Positions 8,431-18,556 of a stretch of 40,000 nucleotides of DNA are shown here, piece by piece. Both the position numbers and the translations under genes were made by a program. This DNA is from an uncultured Alphaproteobacteria bacterium (GTDB taxonomy: Bacteria; Pseudomonadota; Alphaproteobacteria; HIMB59; GCA-002718135), in NCBI GenBank assembly GCA_902596065.1, contig CACJSL010000007.1, positions 1-40,000 on the forward strand, given 5' to 3'. How positions within the stretch are numbered: the first letter of the stretch is position 1; the number at the start of each line of letters is the position of its first letter. The notes beneath the pieces were generated by a model, which worked only from the letters and a program-made list of their open reading frames with translations, made no database searches and was not told the origin of the DNA.

Positions 8431-10143
8431 ATGCCAAAAAAAATATCATCCTTTTCTCTAGTAAAAAAACTATATTTACATGTAGAAAAAAAAGGTAAAC
8501 AAAAACTATTGTTGATGTTTTTTTTGTCAGTTATTGCTTCTTTTGCTGAAGTATTTAGTATAGGAATGTTAATTCCTTTCATAGGTGTTATAATCGACCC
8601 TGATTTTATTCTTGAAAATAAATTGCTATCTAATTATGTAGTTCTATTTCCTGAGGAAAATTTATTATTTTACCTGACTTGTTTTTTTATATTAGCAATA
8701 ACAATATCTTCATCAATTAGACTTTTTTTAATTTATTCAGGTATAAAAATAAGTAATTATATAGGGTCAAATTTAGGGAAAAAAATATATACAAATACTT
8801 TATATCAAAATTATTTGTTTCATGTTGAAAAAAATAGTAGCGATTTAATAAGTGTATTAACTAATAAAATTGGTTCAGTTACAAATATTTTATTTTCTTT
8901 AGTTATTTTATCTTCTTCTTTTTTAATTTCTTTATCAATCTTAGGTACAATTTTTATTTTTAATCCTTATATTTCTATCATAACAGTTTTATTCATTGGT
9001 TCAGGGTATCTATTATCTATTTATCTCGCTAAGAAAAAACTAGAAACAAATAGCCTTATTGTAGCGAAAGAAAACATAACAACTATTAAATCACTACAAG
9101 AAGGTCTAAATAATATTCGCAATATAATTATTGACAACACATATAATAATGCAATTGATAAATACGGTAATTCATATTTAAGTTTTTTAAGTTATGATGG
9201 TAATAGTAAATTTATTCAACAAATACCAAGGTTTGTATTAGAGGCTTTAGGGGTAATAACTATTACTCTCATTGCATATAGTTTTAGCAAATCAATTGAA
9301 GAAAGCGGTATAGTAACTACTCTTGCTGCAATTGCTTTTGCTGCACAAAGATTGCTACCTTTATTCCAGCAATTATACACTGGTTTAACCACTGTATTAA
9401 GTAGTAAGCAATCTCTGATAGAAGCTTTAGAATTATTAGAATTAAGTTATCAAAAAAAATCTATAAATCATAATGTTATTCCTTTTAAAAACAAAATAGA
9501 AATTAGAAATTTGTCATTTGGCTATAATAACAAAAATAATATTTTTGATAATTTTAACTTAACTATTAATAAGGGTGATATTATTGGAATAAAAGGTGAA
9601 ACAGGTTCTGGGAAAAGTACCTTGTTGGATATTCTAATGGGTCTTCTTAAACCTTCTTCAGGAAAAATATTAATAGATAATATAGAAGTAAACGACTCAA
9701 ATATTACTACATTTCATAATATTCTATCACATGTTCCTCAAAATATTCATCTAAATGATGATACAATTTTAAATAATATTGCATTAAGTAATGAAATCAA
9801 TTTAGATGAAATAAAAGAAGCTGCCAATACCGCTGAGATATTACAATATATTAATAGTGAATCTAAAGGATTTAATACGATGGTAGGTGAAAAAGGAGCT
9901 AAAATAAGCGGAGGGCAAAAACAAAGGATTGGTATAGCAAGAGCAATATATAAAAAATCAAAAATATTTATTCTTGATGAAGCCACAAGTGCATTAGATA
10001 GCGAAACAGAAAATAAAATAATGGAATTTTTTTTTCACAAAAAAGATTTAACTGTAATTATAGTTTCGCATAGAAATGAAATAATAAAAAGATGCGATAA
10101 GATCATAAATCTAGATAGTAACAAATTAAAAAAATCAAATTAA
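8431..10143 (+). CDS. ABC transporter, fused permease/ATPase (MsbA/PglK-like glycolipid flippase)
   Basis: Six-TM N-terminal half; Walker A GETGSGKST, signature ISGGQKQRIGIARAI, Walker B IFILDEATSALD, VSHR. Confidence 0.93.
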   Translation: MPKKISSFSLVKKLYLHVEKKGKQKLLLMFFLSVIASFAEVFSIGMLIPFIGVIIDPDFILENKLLSNYVVLFPEENLLFYLTCFFILAITISSSIRLFLIYSGIKISNYIGSNLGKKIYTNTLYQNYLFHVEKNSSDLISVLTNKIGSVTNILFSLVILSSSFLISLSILGTIFIFNPYISIITVLFIGSGYLLSIYLAKKKLETNSLIVAKENITTIKSLQEGLNNIRNIIIDNTYNNAIDKYGNSYLSFLSYDGNSKFIQQIPRFVLEALGVITITLIAYSFSKSIEESGIVTTLAAIAFAAQRLLPLFQQLYTGLTTVLSSKQSLIEALELLELSYQKKSINHNVIPFKNKIEIRNLSFGYNNKNNIFDNFNLTINKGDIIGIKGETGSGKSTLLDILMGLLKPSSGKILIDNIEVNDSNITTFHNILSHVPQNIHLNDDTILNNIALSNEINLDEIKEAANTAEILQYINSESKGFNTMVGEKGAKISGGQKQRIGIARAIYKKSKIFILDEATSALDSETENKIMEFFFHKKDLTVIIVSHRNEIIKRCDKIINLDSNKLKKSN

Positions 10144-10147
10144 GCAA

Positions 10148-11305
10148 ATGAAAAAAATTATATTTATTTATCATCCATTTTCTGATGGCGAGTTAGGGCT
10201 AACAGTAGAATCATATTTTAAAAAAAAATTTGACTCTAGAAAAAAACTATATCTAATACAATACTTAATTAATAATGCAAACAATAAAATAAAAACAATT
10301 TTTTTTTTAAAAAGAAAAAAAATATTTTTTTTCTATTTTATACAAATTATTAAATTATATTTTTGGGCATATATAAATAATTTAAAATTAGCTAATATTA
10401 GATTTACTGCTAATGTTAATAAACTAAAAAAAGGAACTTTTTTTTATGCTAATGCCAGAAGTGCGCTCAAATATGATCCTGCGGTATTCTTAAAAAATTC
10501 AAGTTGTACTAAGTTATTTAATCTTTCTCATTTTGAAGTTGAAACTTCTATAATATCAAAGAACGCAAAGGATATAGGCGTTGACTATTTTGTTTTTGAA
10601 AATAATTTGTCTAAAAATAGCCAATACTTTAAATATTTTTTTCCATATTATAAAAAAGATACTTTTGTTTTACCTCATGTATATAACAAACGATTTAAAA
10701 ATTTTACAAATTTTAATAATAGAAAAAATCTATGTTTTGCATCAGGGCGAGTAATTTTATTTGATAAAAAAAAAGATTTTAACTATAAAGATTTTATTGA
10801 TTATTTTAAGATTAATTATCAACACAAAATTAGATATGAGATTTATAATAGTAAAAACAAAGATAAATATATAAATTCTTATATATCATTAAAAGATTCA
10901 TCAAAAACCTATGATCAGAAGTCTAATTTGAAAATAAAAGAAAATTATTATTCTAAATTTAATATAGTTGATATGTATAATAAACATAAAATGTTTATTG
11001 CGCCTGAAGGTATTAATGATACACCACCAATAGGTTTTGTTGAAGGAATGTCTTGTGGTTCAGCTCTTTTGGCACTTGATAACAATATGTATTCTGATTT
11101 GGGGTTAAAAAAAAATATTCATTATATTGATTATGATGGCAGCATTGAAGATCTTATTGATAAGATTAAATTTTTTCAAAAAAATAATAGTCAACTTGAA
11201 AAAATAGCTAATAATGGATATAATTTTGCCATTAACAATTTTAATTCTGAAAAAATTTCTCTATATTTTATAAACTTTTTAAAATCTATCAAATTTAATG
11301 ATTAA
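10148..11305 (+). CDS. Probable glycosyltransferase
   Basis: C-terminal MFIAPEGINDTPPIGFVEGMSCGSALLALDNNMYSDLGLKKNIHYIDYDGSIEDLIDKI resembles a GT-B donor-binding region; operon context. Confidence 0.55.
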   Translation: MKKIIFIYHPFSDGELGLTVESYFKKKFDSRKKLYLIQYLINNANNKIKTIFFLKRKKIFFFYFIQIIKLYFWAYINNLKLANIRFTANVNKLKKGTFFYANARSALKYDPAVFLKNSSCTKLFNLSHFEVETSIISKNAKDIGVDYFVFENNLSKNSQYFKYFFPYYKKDTFVLPHVYNKRFKNFTNFNNRKNLCFASGRVILFDKKKDFNYKDFIDYFKINYQHKIRYEIYNSKNKDKYINSYISLKDSSKTYDQKSNLKIKENYYSKFNIVDMYNKHKMFIAPEGINDTPPIGFVEGMSCGSALLALDNNMYSDLGLKKNIHYIDYDGSIEDLIDKIKFFQKNNSQLEKIANNGYNFAINNFNSEKISLYFINFLKSIKFND

Positions 11306-12182
11306 AAATAATTTTAATTACTTAGATCAATCCTTAAGTGGTGCAAAATTTTCAATTATTAAAAAAAAAAATAAATTATTTTTTAAAAAATTTATTCCCT
11401 TTAAAAATATAAGTGACAAAAATAGAATTTTATGTCAACTTTCAAAACAAAATAAATTGTCATTAACTTCATTGCCTGATCCTTTTTTTACAATTAAAGG
11501 TAGTGGTAAAATTGAGAAAAAAAATGTAATTATTGAAATGCCCTTCATACATGGATTTAGTGGCAAAGAAATAATTATAAATAGTCAAAAGAAAAATATA
11601 GAAACATTAATAAAAATTTTTAGTAAATTAATTGTTTTTTTTAAAAACAATAAATTAAAGAATGATAAAGATAAAAAAAGAAATATTGAAAACAAAATTA
11701 TTGAATTAAATAAGATTCATTCAAACAAAAAATATTCTTATGTTTTTAAATTTTTAGAAAAAAAAATTAATGATATTAGGAATGATATTGATGAAACTTT
11801 GTGTCATGGAGATCTGACCTTTTCAAATGTTATTATCACAAAAGGAACAGGCTATAAAATTGATTTTGATGATAACAGAATATTGCTTATTGATTGGTTA
11901 GATACATATTTTGATTCATATCTGCAAGATTTAGCTAAACTTAAACAGGAATTATTTTATGGATGGAGTTCAAGAAATATTTATTCACCTCAAAAAATTA
12001 ATAATTTATTGACAGGAGAGTATATGTGGGAGAATCTTTCTAAATATTTTATAAATGAAGATAACAAATCTTTATTTAAAATAATAATGATACTGTGTAT
12101 TATGAGAATAACTCCTTATGTCAAATCAAATCAGGATATAATCTGGATTGATAAAGCCTTAAATATGGAGATTAATTCGTGA
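11298..12182 (+). CDS. Aminoglycoside-phosphotransferase/choline-kinase-fold small-molecule kinase
   Basis: Brenner-like motif CHGDLTFSNVI and metal-binding LLIDWLDT; operon context next to epimerase and nucleotidyltransferase. Confidence 0.7.
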   Translation: MIKNNFNYLDQSLSGAKFSIIKKKNKLFFKKFIPFKNISDKNRILCQLSKQNKLSLTSLPDPFFTIKGSGKIEKKNVIIEMPFIHGFSGKEIIINSQKKNIETLIKIFSKLIVFFKNNKLKNDKDKKRNIENKIIELNKIHSNKKYSYVFKFLEKKINDIRNDIDETLCHGDLTFSNVIITKGTGYKIDFDDNRILLIDWLDTYFDSYLQDLAKLKQELFYGWSSRNIYSPQKINNLLTGEYMWENLSKYFINEDNKSLFKIIMILCIMRITPYVKSNQDIIWIDKALNMEINS

Positions 12183-13195
12183 ATATTTTAGTGACAGGAA
12201 TAGGAGGTTTTGTTGGATCCACTTTATGTAATGAATTATTAAAATTTAAAAATATAAATATTATAGGTATTGATGATTTATCATACGGAGATTTATCTAA
12301 TATTAATAATTTTAAGAAAAAAATTAAAATTATTAATAAAGATATTTGCTATCTAAAATTATCTGATTTAAAAAAATATGGCAAAATATCTATAATAATA
12401 CATTTGGCTGCAATAGCACCTCTTCCTGATAATCAGACTAATCCTTATCAATCAATGAAAAATAATGTTGCTGGCACTGCTAATTTACTTGAAATAAGTA
12501 GATTCTTGGAAATTAAAAAATTTATTTTTATTAGTTCTGGAGCTGTTTATGAGAGAACAAATTCTAAAAAAAATAAATTAAGTGAGAAAGATGACGTAAA
12601 TACAGTATTAATTTATCCTACATCAAAAATATTTGGAGAAAAACTATGTGATATTTTTTTTGAAACATACAACTTACCTACTACAAAAATAAGACTTTTT
12701 AATCTCTACGGCCCCAAACAAAATTATACTAGAAAGCATCCTCCTTTGCTATCTCAAATAATCAAAAGTATTCTCCAAGATAAAAAAATTGTTATATATA
12801 ATTTAAATAAAAATATTAAAAGAGATTATATATACATAGATGATTTAATAGAATTAATTTCTAATATTATTAAAGATAAAAAAAACAAATTACCAAGGCT
12901 AATAAATGCATGCTCAGGTGAAAGTTTGTCAGTGCCAGATATTATAATGAAAATAGAAAAAATATTACAAAAAAAATTAATCATATCAAAATCAAAAAAA
13001 ATTTCAAATTTTTGGGGAAAATATAATAAATTGTTTGTAGGAAAATATAAAATCAATGATTTTATTATTGAAAATGAAGTGTATAAGAATGCTGAGGGTA
13101 ATCCAAATTTATTTAAAAAAATTATAAAAAGGAAACCAATAAATTTCGAACAAGGTATTAAAAACTGTATTGAATATGCAAAAAAAACAATTTAA
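12179..13195 (+). CDS. NAD-dependent epimerase/dehydratase (extended SDR)
   Basis: GTG start; MNILVTGIGGFVGSTLCNELL Rossmann motif, IHLAAIAPLPDNQ, YPTSKIFGEKL (YxxxK-type), LFNLYGPKQ. Confidence 0.88.
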   Translation: MNILVTGIGGFVGSTLCNELLKFKNINIIGIDDLSYGDLSNINNFKKKIKIINKDICYLKLSDLKKYGKISIIIHLAAIAPLPDNQTNPYQSMKNNVAGTANLLEISRFLEIKKFIFISSGAVYERTNSKKNKLSEKDDVNTVLIYPTSKIFGEKLCDIFFETYNLPTTKIRLFNLYGPKQNYTRKHPPLLSQIIKSILQDKKIVIYNLNKNIKRDYIYIDDLIELISNIIKDKKNKLPRLINACSGESLSVPDIIMKIEKILQKKLIISKSKKISNFWGKYNKLFVGKYKINDFIIENEVYKNAEGNPNLFKKIIKRKPINFEQGIKNCIEYAKKTI

Positions 13196-14276
13196 GAAAA
13201 ATATTACATTAGTACTTCCGGTTTCTGGAAAATCTTCAAGATTTAAAAACTCTCAACCAAAATGGATTCTGAGTTCGCCAGATAGGAAATTAATGATACA
13301 AGAATCTATAAAAGAGCTAGATTTAAAATTTGTTTCAAAAATATTAGTAATATGTCTTAAAAGCCATATTGATAAATATATTACTATCAATTCTATTAAA
13401 AAAGCCATATCGGATGTCTTGGATAAAAAAATAAAAATAGAAGTATGTGCCTTAAGTGAATCTACAACATCTCAAGCTCACACAATTTATAAAGGTATAA
13501 AAAAGAATAAGATAAAAGGACCAATTTTTATTAAAGATTGTGATAATCAATTTAAATATACAATTAGTCCTGGCAATAATATTTCATCATTAAATCTTAA
13601 TAATGCAGGGTTAATAGAAGCCAAAAATAAAAGTTATGTAGAAATAAATCAAAAGAATGAAGTCTTAAGAATTGTTGAAAAAAAAATAATAAGTAATAAT
13701 TTTTGTACTGGAGGCTATGGTTTTGAATCAGCTAGTGAATTTAGCAAGTTTTTTTTAGAAATATTTAATAACAATTTATTTAAGGGGGAAATATATGTTT
13801 CTCATATAATTCATAAAATGATTTTAAATAATAAGATTTTTACATCATATGAAGTTGAGAAATATATAGACTTTGGGACCTTAGAAGAATGGAAAAAATA
13901 TCAAAATAAATATTTGACGCTTATTTGCAATCTTGATGGAATTATTTTTAAAAAAAGCTCAAAATATTTAAATAAAGGATGGACGTATGAAATTAACAAG
14001 AAAAATATTAAAGCTCTTTCAAGTTTTATGAAAGAAAAAAGAATTTTTTTATTTATTATTACAAGTAGGCCTAAAAAAGATGAGAATAAAATTAGAAAAT
14101 ATTTACAAAAATTTGGTATTTTTATTAATAGAATTGTATTTGATATGCCTGAATCTTCTATATGTATGTTAAGCAATTTTGAAGGAGCTACATCTTATCC
14201 ATCTTCTAGTGCCATTAATTTACCTAATGATAGCGATAATTTAAGTGAATACCTTCAAAATTTATCAAATTTTTAA
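13176..14276 (+). CDS. Nucleotidyltransferase with C-terminal HAD-like domain
   Basis: ORF track starts at a TTG (13170); ATG at 13176 preferred. LVLPVSGKSSRFKNSQPKWIL NTase signature; C-terminal CNLDGIIF...FIITSRP...IVFDMP HAD-like. Confidence 0.7.
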   Translation: MQKKQFKKNITLVLPVSGKSSRFKNSQPKWILSSPDRKLMIQESIKELDLKFVSKILVICLKSHIDKYITINSIKKAISDVLDKKIKIEVCALSESTTSQAHTIYKGIKKNKIKGPIFIKDCDNQFKYTISPGNNISSLNLNNAGLIEAKNKSYVEINQKNEVLRIVEKKIISNNFCTGGYGFESASEFSKFFLEIFNNNLFKGEIYVSHIIHKMILNNKIFTSYEVEKYIDFGTLEEWKKYQNKYLTLICNLDGIIFKKSSKYLNKGWTYEINKKNIKALSSFMKEKRIFLFIITSRPKKDENKIRKYLQKFGIFINRIVFDMPESSICMLSNFEGATSYPSSSAINLPNDSDNLSEYLQNLSNF

Positions 14277-14280
14277 TTTA

Positions 14281-14970
14281 ATGAAAAAATATTTTAGCCC
14301 TAAAAATATAAGAAACTATCTTATTAAAAGAAAAATAAAAAATAATAATAGATTTAATATTGAATGGAAAGATCAAAATTTTAATAGAATTGCACTAGTA
14401 AACTTATTATTAAAACATTATGAAAACCCTGATTATCTTGAAATAGGTTGTAATGAAAACAAGTTATTTGACTCTGTATACATTGATAATAAAATTGGTG
14501 TGGATCCAATTAGGGGAGGCAACATAAGATTAACTTCAGATGAATTTTTTAAAAATAATAAAAAAAAATTTGATTTAATTTTTATAGATGGCCTTCATGA
14601 ATATCAACAGGTGCGTAAAGATTTTATTAATTCATACAACTCTTTGAAACCTAATGGATATATACTTCTGCATGATATGCATCCAAGATATATATATGAA
14701 GAATACACACCCAAAATTAATAATACATGGACAGGTGATTGTTGGAAATTAGCTTATGAATTAAGCCTTCAAAAACATAAAATGCAAATAATAATGATTG
14801 ATTTTGGAATTGGTATTTTTAAAAACTTAGGTAAAAAATTTGAATTGAATGATGATAATTTTAAGAAAATAAAAAAACTTGATTTTAATTTTTTTTATGA
14901 AAATTATAAATTATTTGATACTATATCATTAAGTGAATTTAAAAAGACCATTAAAGATAAATATAATTGA
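14281..14970 (+). CDS. Class I SAM-dependent methyltransferase (Methyltransf_24-like)
   Basis: ORF-track start is a GTG (14245); ATG at 14281 more likely. YLEIGCNENKLF, FDLIFIDGLHEYQQVRKDFINSYNSLKPNGYILLHDM. Confidence 0.8.
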   Translation: MKKYFSPKNIRNYLIKRKIKNNNRFNIEWKDQNFNRIALVNLLLKHYENPDYLEIGCNENKLFDSVYIDNKIGVDPIRGGNIRLTSDEFFKNNKKKFDLIFIDGLHEYQQVRKDFINSYNSLKPNGYILLHDMHPRYIYEEYTPKINNTWTGDCWKLAYELSLQKHKMQIIMIDFGIGIFKNLGKKFELNDDNFKKIKKLDFNFFYENYKLFDTISLSEFKKTIKDKYN

Positions 14971-14976
14971 TTTCAA

Positions 14977-16254
14977 ATGAATATAAGAAATTGTATAAAT
15001 TGTAATTCTAAAAGTTTAAGCATATTTCTAAATTCAGAAATAAATCCAATTTACTTATTGAGAAAAAAAACATTAATATGCCAAAACTGTGGATTAGCCT
15101 TTAAAGATATAAGGGTAAACGATAAAGGTTATATTAATTCTATTAAATCAAATTATTATTCAAACTTTAATAAAAAAGAACTTGATAAAAGATTCAATGC
15201 AAGGATAATTTTTGATAAAACTAGAGCAAAAAAATACTACGAATATATTAAAAAGAAAATATTATTAAATAAAAAGAAACTTAAGGTACTTGATATTGGA
15301 GGGGCTGAAGGATGGTTTGCAAATTATATAAAAATTAATCATCCTACTTTTGATGTTTATAATTTAGAGCCAGATATTAATGCAATTAAATATGGAAAGA
15401 TCAAATATCCCGAAATAAAACACATATGTAAAAGATTAGAAGATATTGATAAATCTAACTTAAAAGATATTGATATAATCACTTATTGGGGTGGTTTTTA
15501 TCGAACTGCAGAACCAAATAAAACAATAAATAAAATTTTTAAAGTAACCTCAAAAAATGCAAACTTATTTTTTTCACTCCCCTATACTTTTGATAATCCG
15601 ACAAGACAAGATAACACACCTTATGGAAGCCTAGATGAGATTATAGGTAATGGAAATATAGTATTTTTAAATAGTTTTTATTTAGAAAAATTATTTGAAA
15701 GTAAATTTACTATAAATGAAAATAAAATAATACAAAATCTTCCTTTTAAGAAAAAAATACCAATTTTACACATGACTAAAAGAAATAATGTAATCAAAAA
15801 AACTTCTAAATATAGAAGGTCAAACTACGAATACACTTCGAGTTTTTTACTAAATTATTGTAAAAAACAATCAATTAATAATATAAATAAATTTTGTAAA
15901 AATAATAAAATTTCAAAAATTGCTATTTGGACTAATCCAGAATATTCTAAAAATATAGAAATATTATTTAAAAAAACAAATATTAAAAAAAGTATTTTAT
16001 TAGCTGAAGATAACTGGAGTTATACAAAAAATCATTCAATAGACTATATTTACAAAATAAATGTTGATGCAATATTTGTAACTGATTTTACAAATCAAAA
16101 TTTAATATTTGATCAGCTAATCAAAAGATTACATATTATTAATATCAAAATAATTAGATTGTTAGATGATCGCTATATTAATCAAGAAATATATGAAAAA
16201 TTTCAAGGTAGTTTCATTTTAAAAAAAGTTTTTAATCCAAAGATTGTAAGATGA
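14977..16254 (+). CDS. Zinc-binding class I SAM methyltransferase (C-methyltransferase-like, with C-terminal Methyltransf_14-like region)
   Basis: N-terminal CINCNSKS...LICQNCGLAF zinc motif, KVLDIGGAEGWFANYIK SAM motif I, C-terminal ISKIAIWTNPEYSKNIEIL. Confidence 0.7.
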   Translation: MNIRNCINCNSKSLSIFLNSEINPIYLLRKKTLICQNCGLAFKDIRVNDKGYINSIKSNYYSNFNKKELDKRFNARIIFDKTRAKKYYEYIKKKILLNKKKLKVLDIGGAEGWFANYIKINHPTFDVYNLEPDINAIKYGKIKYPEIKHICKRLEDIDKSNLKDIDIITYWGGFYRTAEPNKTINKIFKVTSKNANLFFSLPYTFDNPTRQDNTPYGSLDEIIGNGNIVFLNSFYLEKLFESKFTINENKIIQNLPFKKKIPILHMTKRNNVIKKTSKYRRSNYEYTSSFLLNYCKKQSINNINKFCKNNKISKIAIWTNPEYSKNIEILFKKTNIKKSILLAEDNWSYTKNHSIDYIYKINVDAIFVTDFTNQNLIFDQLIKRLHIINIKIIRLLDDRYINQEIYEKFQGSFILKKVFNPKIVR

Positions 16255-17762
16255 AAGTTTTAGTTTTTTTACAGAGGGAATGGGCATTTCTTTATGGAAT
16301 ACCAATTGTAGAAACTATTAAAAAAAAATACCCAGATACAAAGTTTGCAGGTTATGTTTATAAAATAAAAACCTGGAACAAGATCAAAAAACAATATAAT
16401 TACTTTGACAAACTTTGGTTAGGTTATAAATTTGATGATCAAATATTAGATTTAAAAATCAAAGATGAAATTGAAAAAATTAATATTTCAGATTTAGAAA
16501 AAGAATTAGAGATTGATAGTGTATGGAAAGATATCATTCATGTAGATAGAAATTTAATCTATACACCGGGACAGAAATGGAGATACTCTCTAAAGCAACA
16601 AGTTTCTGATGAAAATAGTTTAAAAATAGTCAAATTAAATTACTTATTTATAAAAAATCAAATCTTTAATGAATTCAAGCCTGACATAGTTATACTTCCA
16701 AATTTTGGATCTATATTTCATAATGTACTTTATTATTATTCAAAAAAAAGAGGAGTTGATTGCTGGATGCCAATAGCTTCGAAAATATCTAACAGAGTAT
16801 TATTAACAAATGATAAAGAATATACTTTATCAAATATTTTTAATAATTACAGTAACTTTTCTCCAAATAAAGAATCATTATTTTTTGCAAAAGAGTATAT
16901 TTTAGAATTCAATAAAAATTTCATAAAACCAATTCACCTTAGAAAGATAAATTTTAAAACTCAAAGTTTATTTAAAAATTTTATGAAAGATTCTTTAAAA
17001 TTACCTATTAGAACTATAAAAAATTATTACAATAATAAAAACCCTCTAAATCCTAAAGTTTATAGAACTCTAGACAACATTAAAACATTATATTTTATTA
17101 AAAATTTTTTTTCTGAATATAATAATTTATATAATTTAAAAAAATATAAGTATGATAATTTGGGTAATATTGCTGATTATATTTTTATGCCCCTTCATGT
17201 TCAGCCAGAAGTTAGCACAAATCTTTGGGCGCCCTTATTTACCAATCAATTTGAATTTATACGTCAAGTAGCTATATGTCTTCCGGGCAATCTTTCACTT
17301 GTTGTGAAAGAGCATCCAATAATGCTGGGGCGAAGATCTTGTAAATATTATGATAAGTTGAGAAAATTACCTAATGTAAAAGTATTGTCACATACTATTG
17401 AAACTAAAGACATAATACCACATAATAAATGTAAAGGAATTGTTGTAATTTCTGGAACTGCAGGATTTGAAGCCGCCATTTTGGGTAAGCCTGTTTTTAT
17501 TTTTTCAAAAACTTTTTACGATCACTTAAATAATGTAATTACTATTAATAATTTTGATGAATTTATTTATAAGATAAAGACTATAGAAAATTTAAAATAT
17601 GATAATAATGAAACAGAAAAGTTGATATCTTTTTTATATGAAAATTCATTTGAACTTTCTTATTCTTTAGCTTATTCAAAAAAAATAGACATAAGCAACA
17701 TTAAAAAAGCCTATTTAAAAAAAATAGATGCAATATATAACAAACTCACTACTAATAATTAA
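16251..17762 (+). CDS. Capsule-synthesis-like glycosyl/phosphoryl transferase (capsule polysaccharide synthesis family)
   Basis: FMPLHVQPEVSTNLWAP, LSLVVKEHPIML, GIVVISGTAGFEAAILGKPVFIF, similar to the KpsS/KpsC-type C-terminal region. Confidence 0.55.
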   Translation: MKVLVFLQREWAFLYGIPIVETIKKKYPDTKFAGYVYKIKTWNKIKKQYNYFDKLWLGYKFDDQILDLKIKDEIEKINISDLEKELEIDSVWKDIIHVDRNLIYTPGQKWRYSLKQQVSDENSLKIVKLNYLFIKNQIFNEFKPDIVILPNFGSIFHNVLYYYSKKRGVDCWMPIASKISNRVLLTNDKEYTLSNIFNNYSNFSPNKESLFFAKEYILEFNKNFIKPIHLRKINFKTQSLFKNFMKDSLKLPIRTIKNYYNNKNPLNPKVYRTLDNIKTLYFIKNFFSEYNNLYNLKKYKYDNLGNIADYIFMPLHVQPEVSTNLWAPLFTNQFEFIRQVAICLPGNLSLVVKEHPIMLGRRSCKYYDKLRKLPNVKVLSHTIETKDIIPHNKCKGIVVISGTAGFEAAILGKPVFIFSKTFYDHLNNVITINNFDEFIYKIKTIENLKYDNNETEKLISFLYENSFELSYSLAYSKKIDISNIKKAYLKKIDAIYNKLTTNN

Positions 17763-18556
17763 CGAAGAATTTTAATTAAATTATTATTTGCCTTGGTTAT
17801 ATTCAAAGCTAATTTATAATCTTTTAAAGAATCTATTTCAACCCAGTTCCCTTTGATTCTTAAGGCACTTATTTTAAATTTATTTAAAATTAAATATTGT
17901 AATAAATCAGTTAAGTATAGATCTGAATAATATTTAGAATTTAAAATATTAGATAGCTTCTTTCTATTAGAATATTCACTTTTTAATATATTGTATATTC
18001 TTCTTTTTATAGAATAGTTTATTTTAATTAAACCAATATATTGAGAATTTATTTTAGAATAATTTTTTACTTTTTGCCCTATATCTAATATTTTATTATT
18101 TTTATTAATTTTACAAGATTCTGCGTCACAAAGTGGATTTTTAAATCTCAATGCCCAATATTTTTTCCATTTATCATCACATACAACACTAATTTCATTT
18201 TTTGATTTAATTAATTTTTCCACAACTTCAGTATTATATACAATATCAGAATAACTAATAATAAGATCTGATCTATTTTTTATAATTCTTTTTAAAGCTA
18301 TAAATAAAGAGTGGACCATATTTGTTTTATCATAATTTCTATTATAAATTTTTTTTAATTCTGAAAATTGAATTTTTTTTGTATTGTACCCCGTTACTGC
18401 ATAAATATTTTTAAAATTATTTTTTTTAGCAATTTGAATTTGATTTTTAATTATTGGTATATTGTGAACTTTAACCATTGCCTTAGGTACATGATCTGTT
18501 AAAGGTCTAAGTCTACTACCCTGCCCTGCGGCAAGTATTAAAAAATCTATATTCAT
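17759..18556 (-). CDS. NTP transferase, likely CTP:phosphoglutamine cytidylyltransferase (Cj1416-like)
   Basis: LILAAGQGSRLRPLTDHVPKAMVKV signature; NRNYDKTNMVHSLFIALK, LIISYSDIVY, SQYIGLIKI, KGNWVEIDSLKDY recalled as resembling the Cj1416 family; neighbours support. Confidence 0.8.
   Translation of the reverse strand: MNIDFLILAAGQGSRLRPLTDHVPKAMVKVHNIPIIKNQIQIAKKNNFKNIYAVTGYNTKKIQFSELKKIYNRNYDKTNMVHSLFIALKRIIKNRSDLIISYSDIVYNTEVVEKLIKSKNEISVVCDDKWKKYWALRFKNPLCDAESCKINKNNKILDIGQKVKNYSKINSQYIGLIKINYSIKRRIYNILKSEYSNRKKLSNILNSKYYSDLYLTDLLQYLILNKFKISALRIKGNWVEIDSLKDYKLALNITKANNNLIKILR

Noticed and set aside
9747-9986. Minus-strand ORF inside the ABC transporter ATPase domain
   Set aside because: Antisense to conserved signature/Walker B codons; shadow ORF.
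17759-17762. Convergent genes sharing TTAA stop codons as a special regulatory element
   Set aside because: Overlapping stops are common in compact AT-rich genomes; no hairpin or terminator structure evident by eye.
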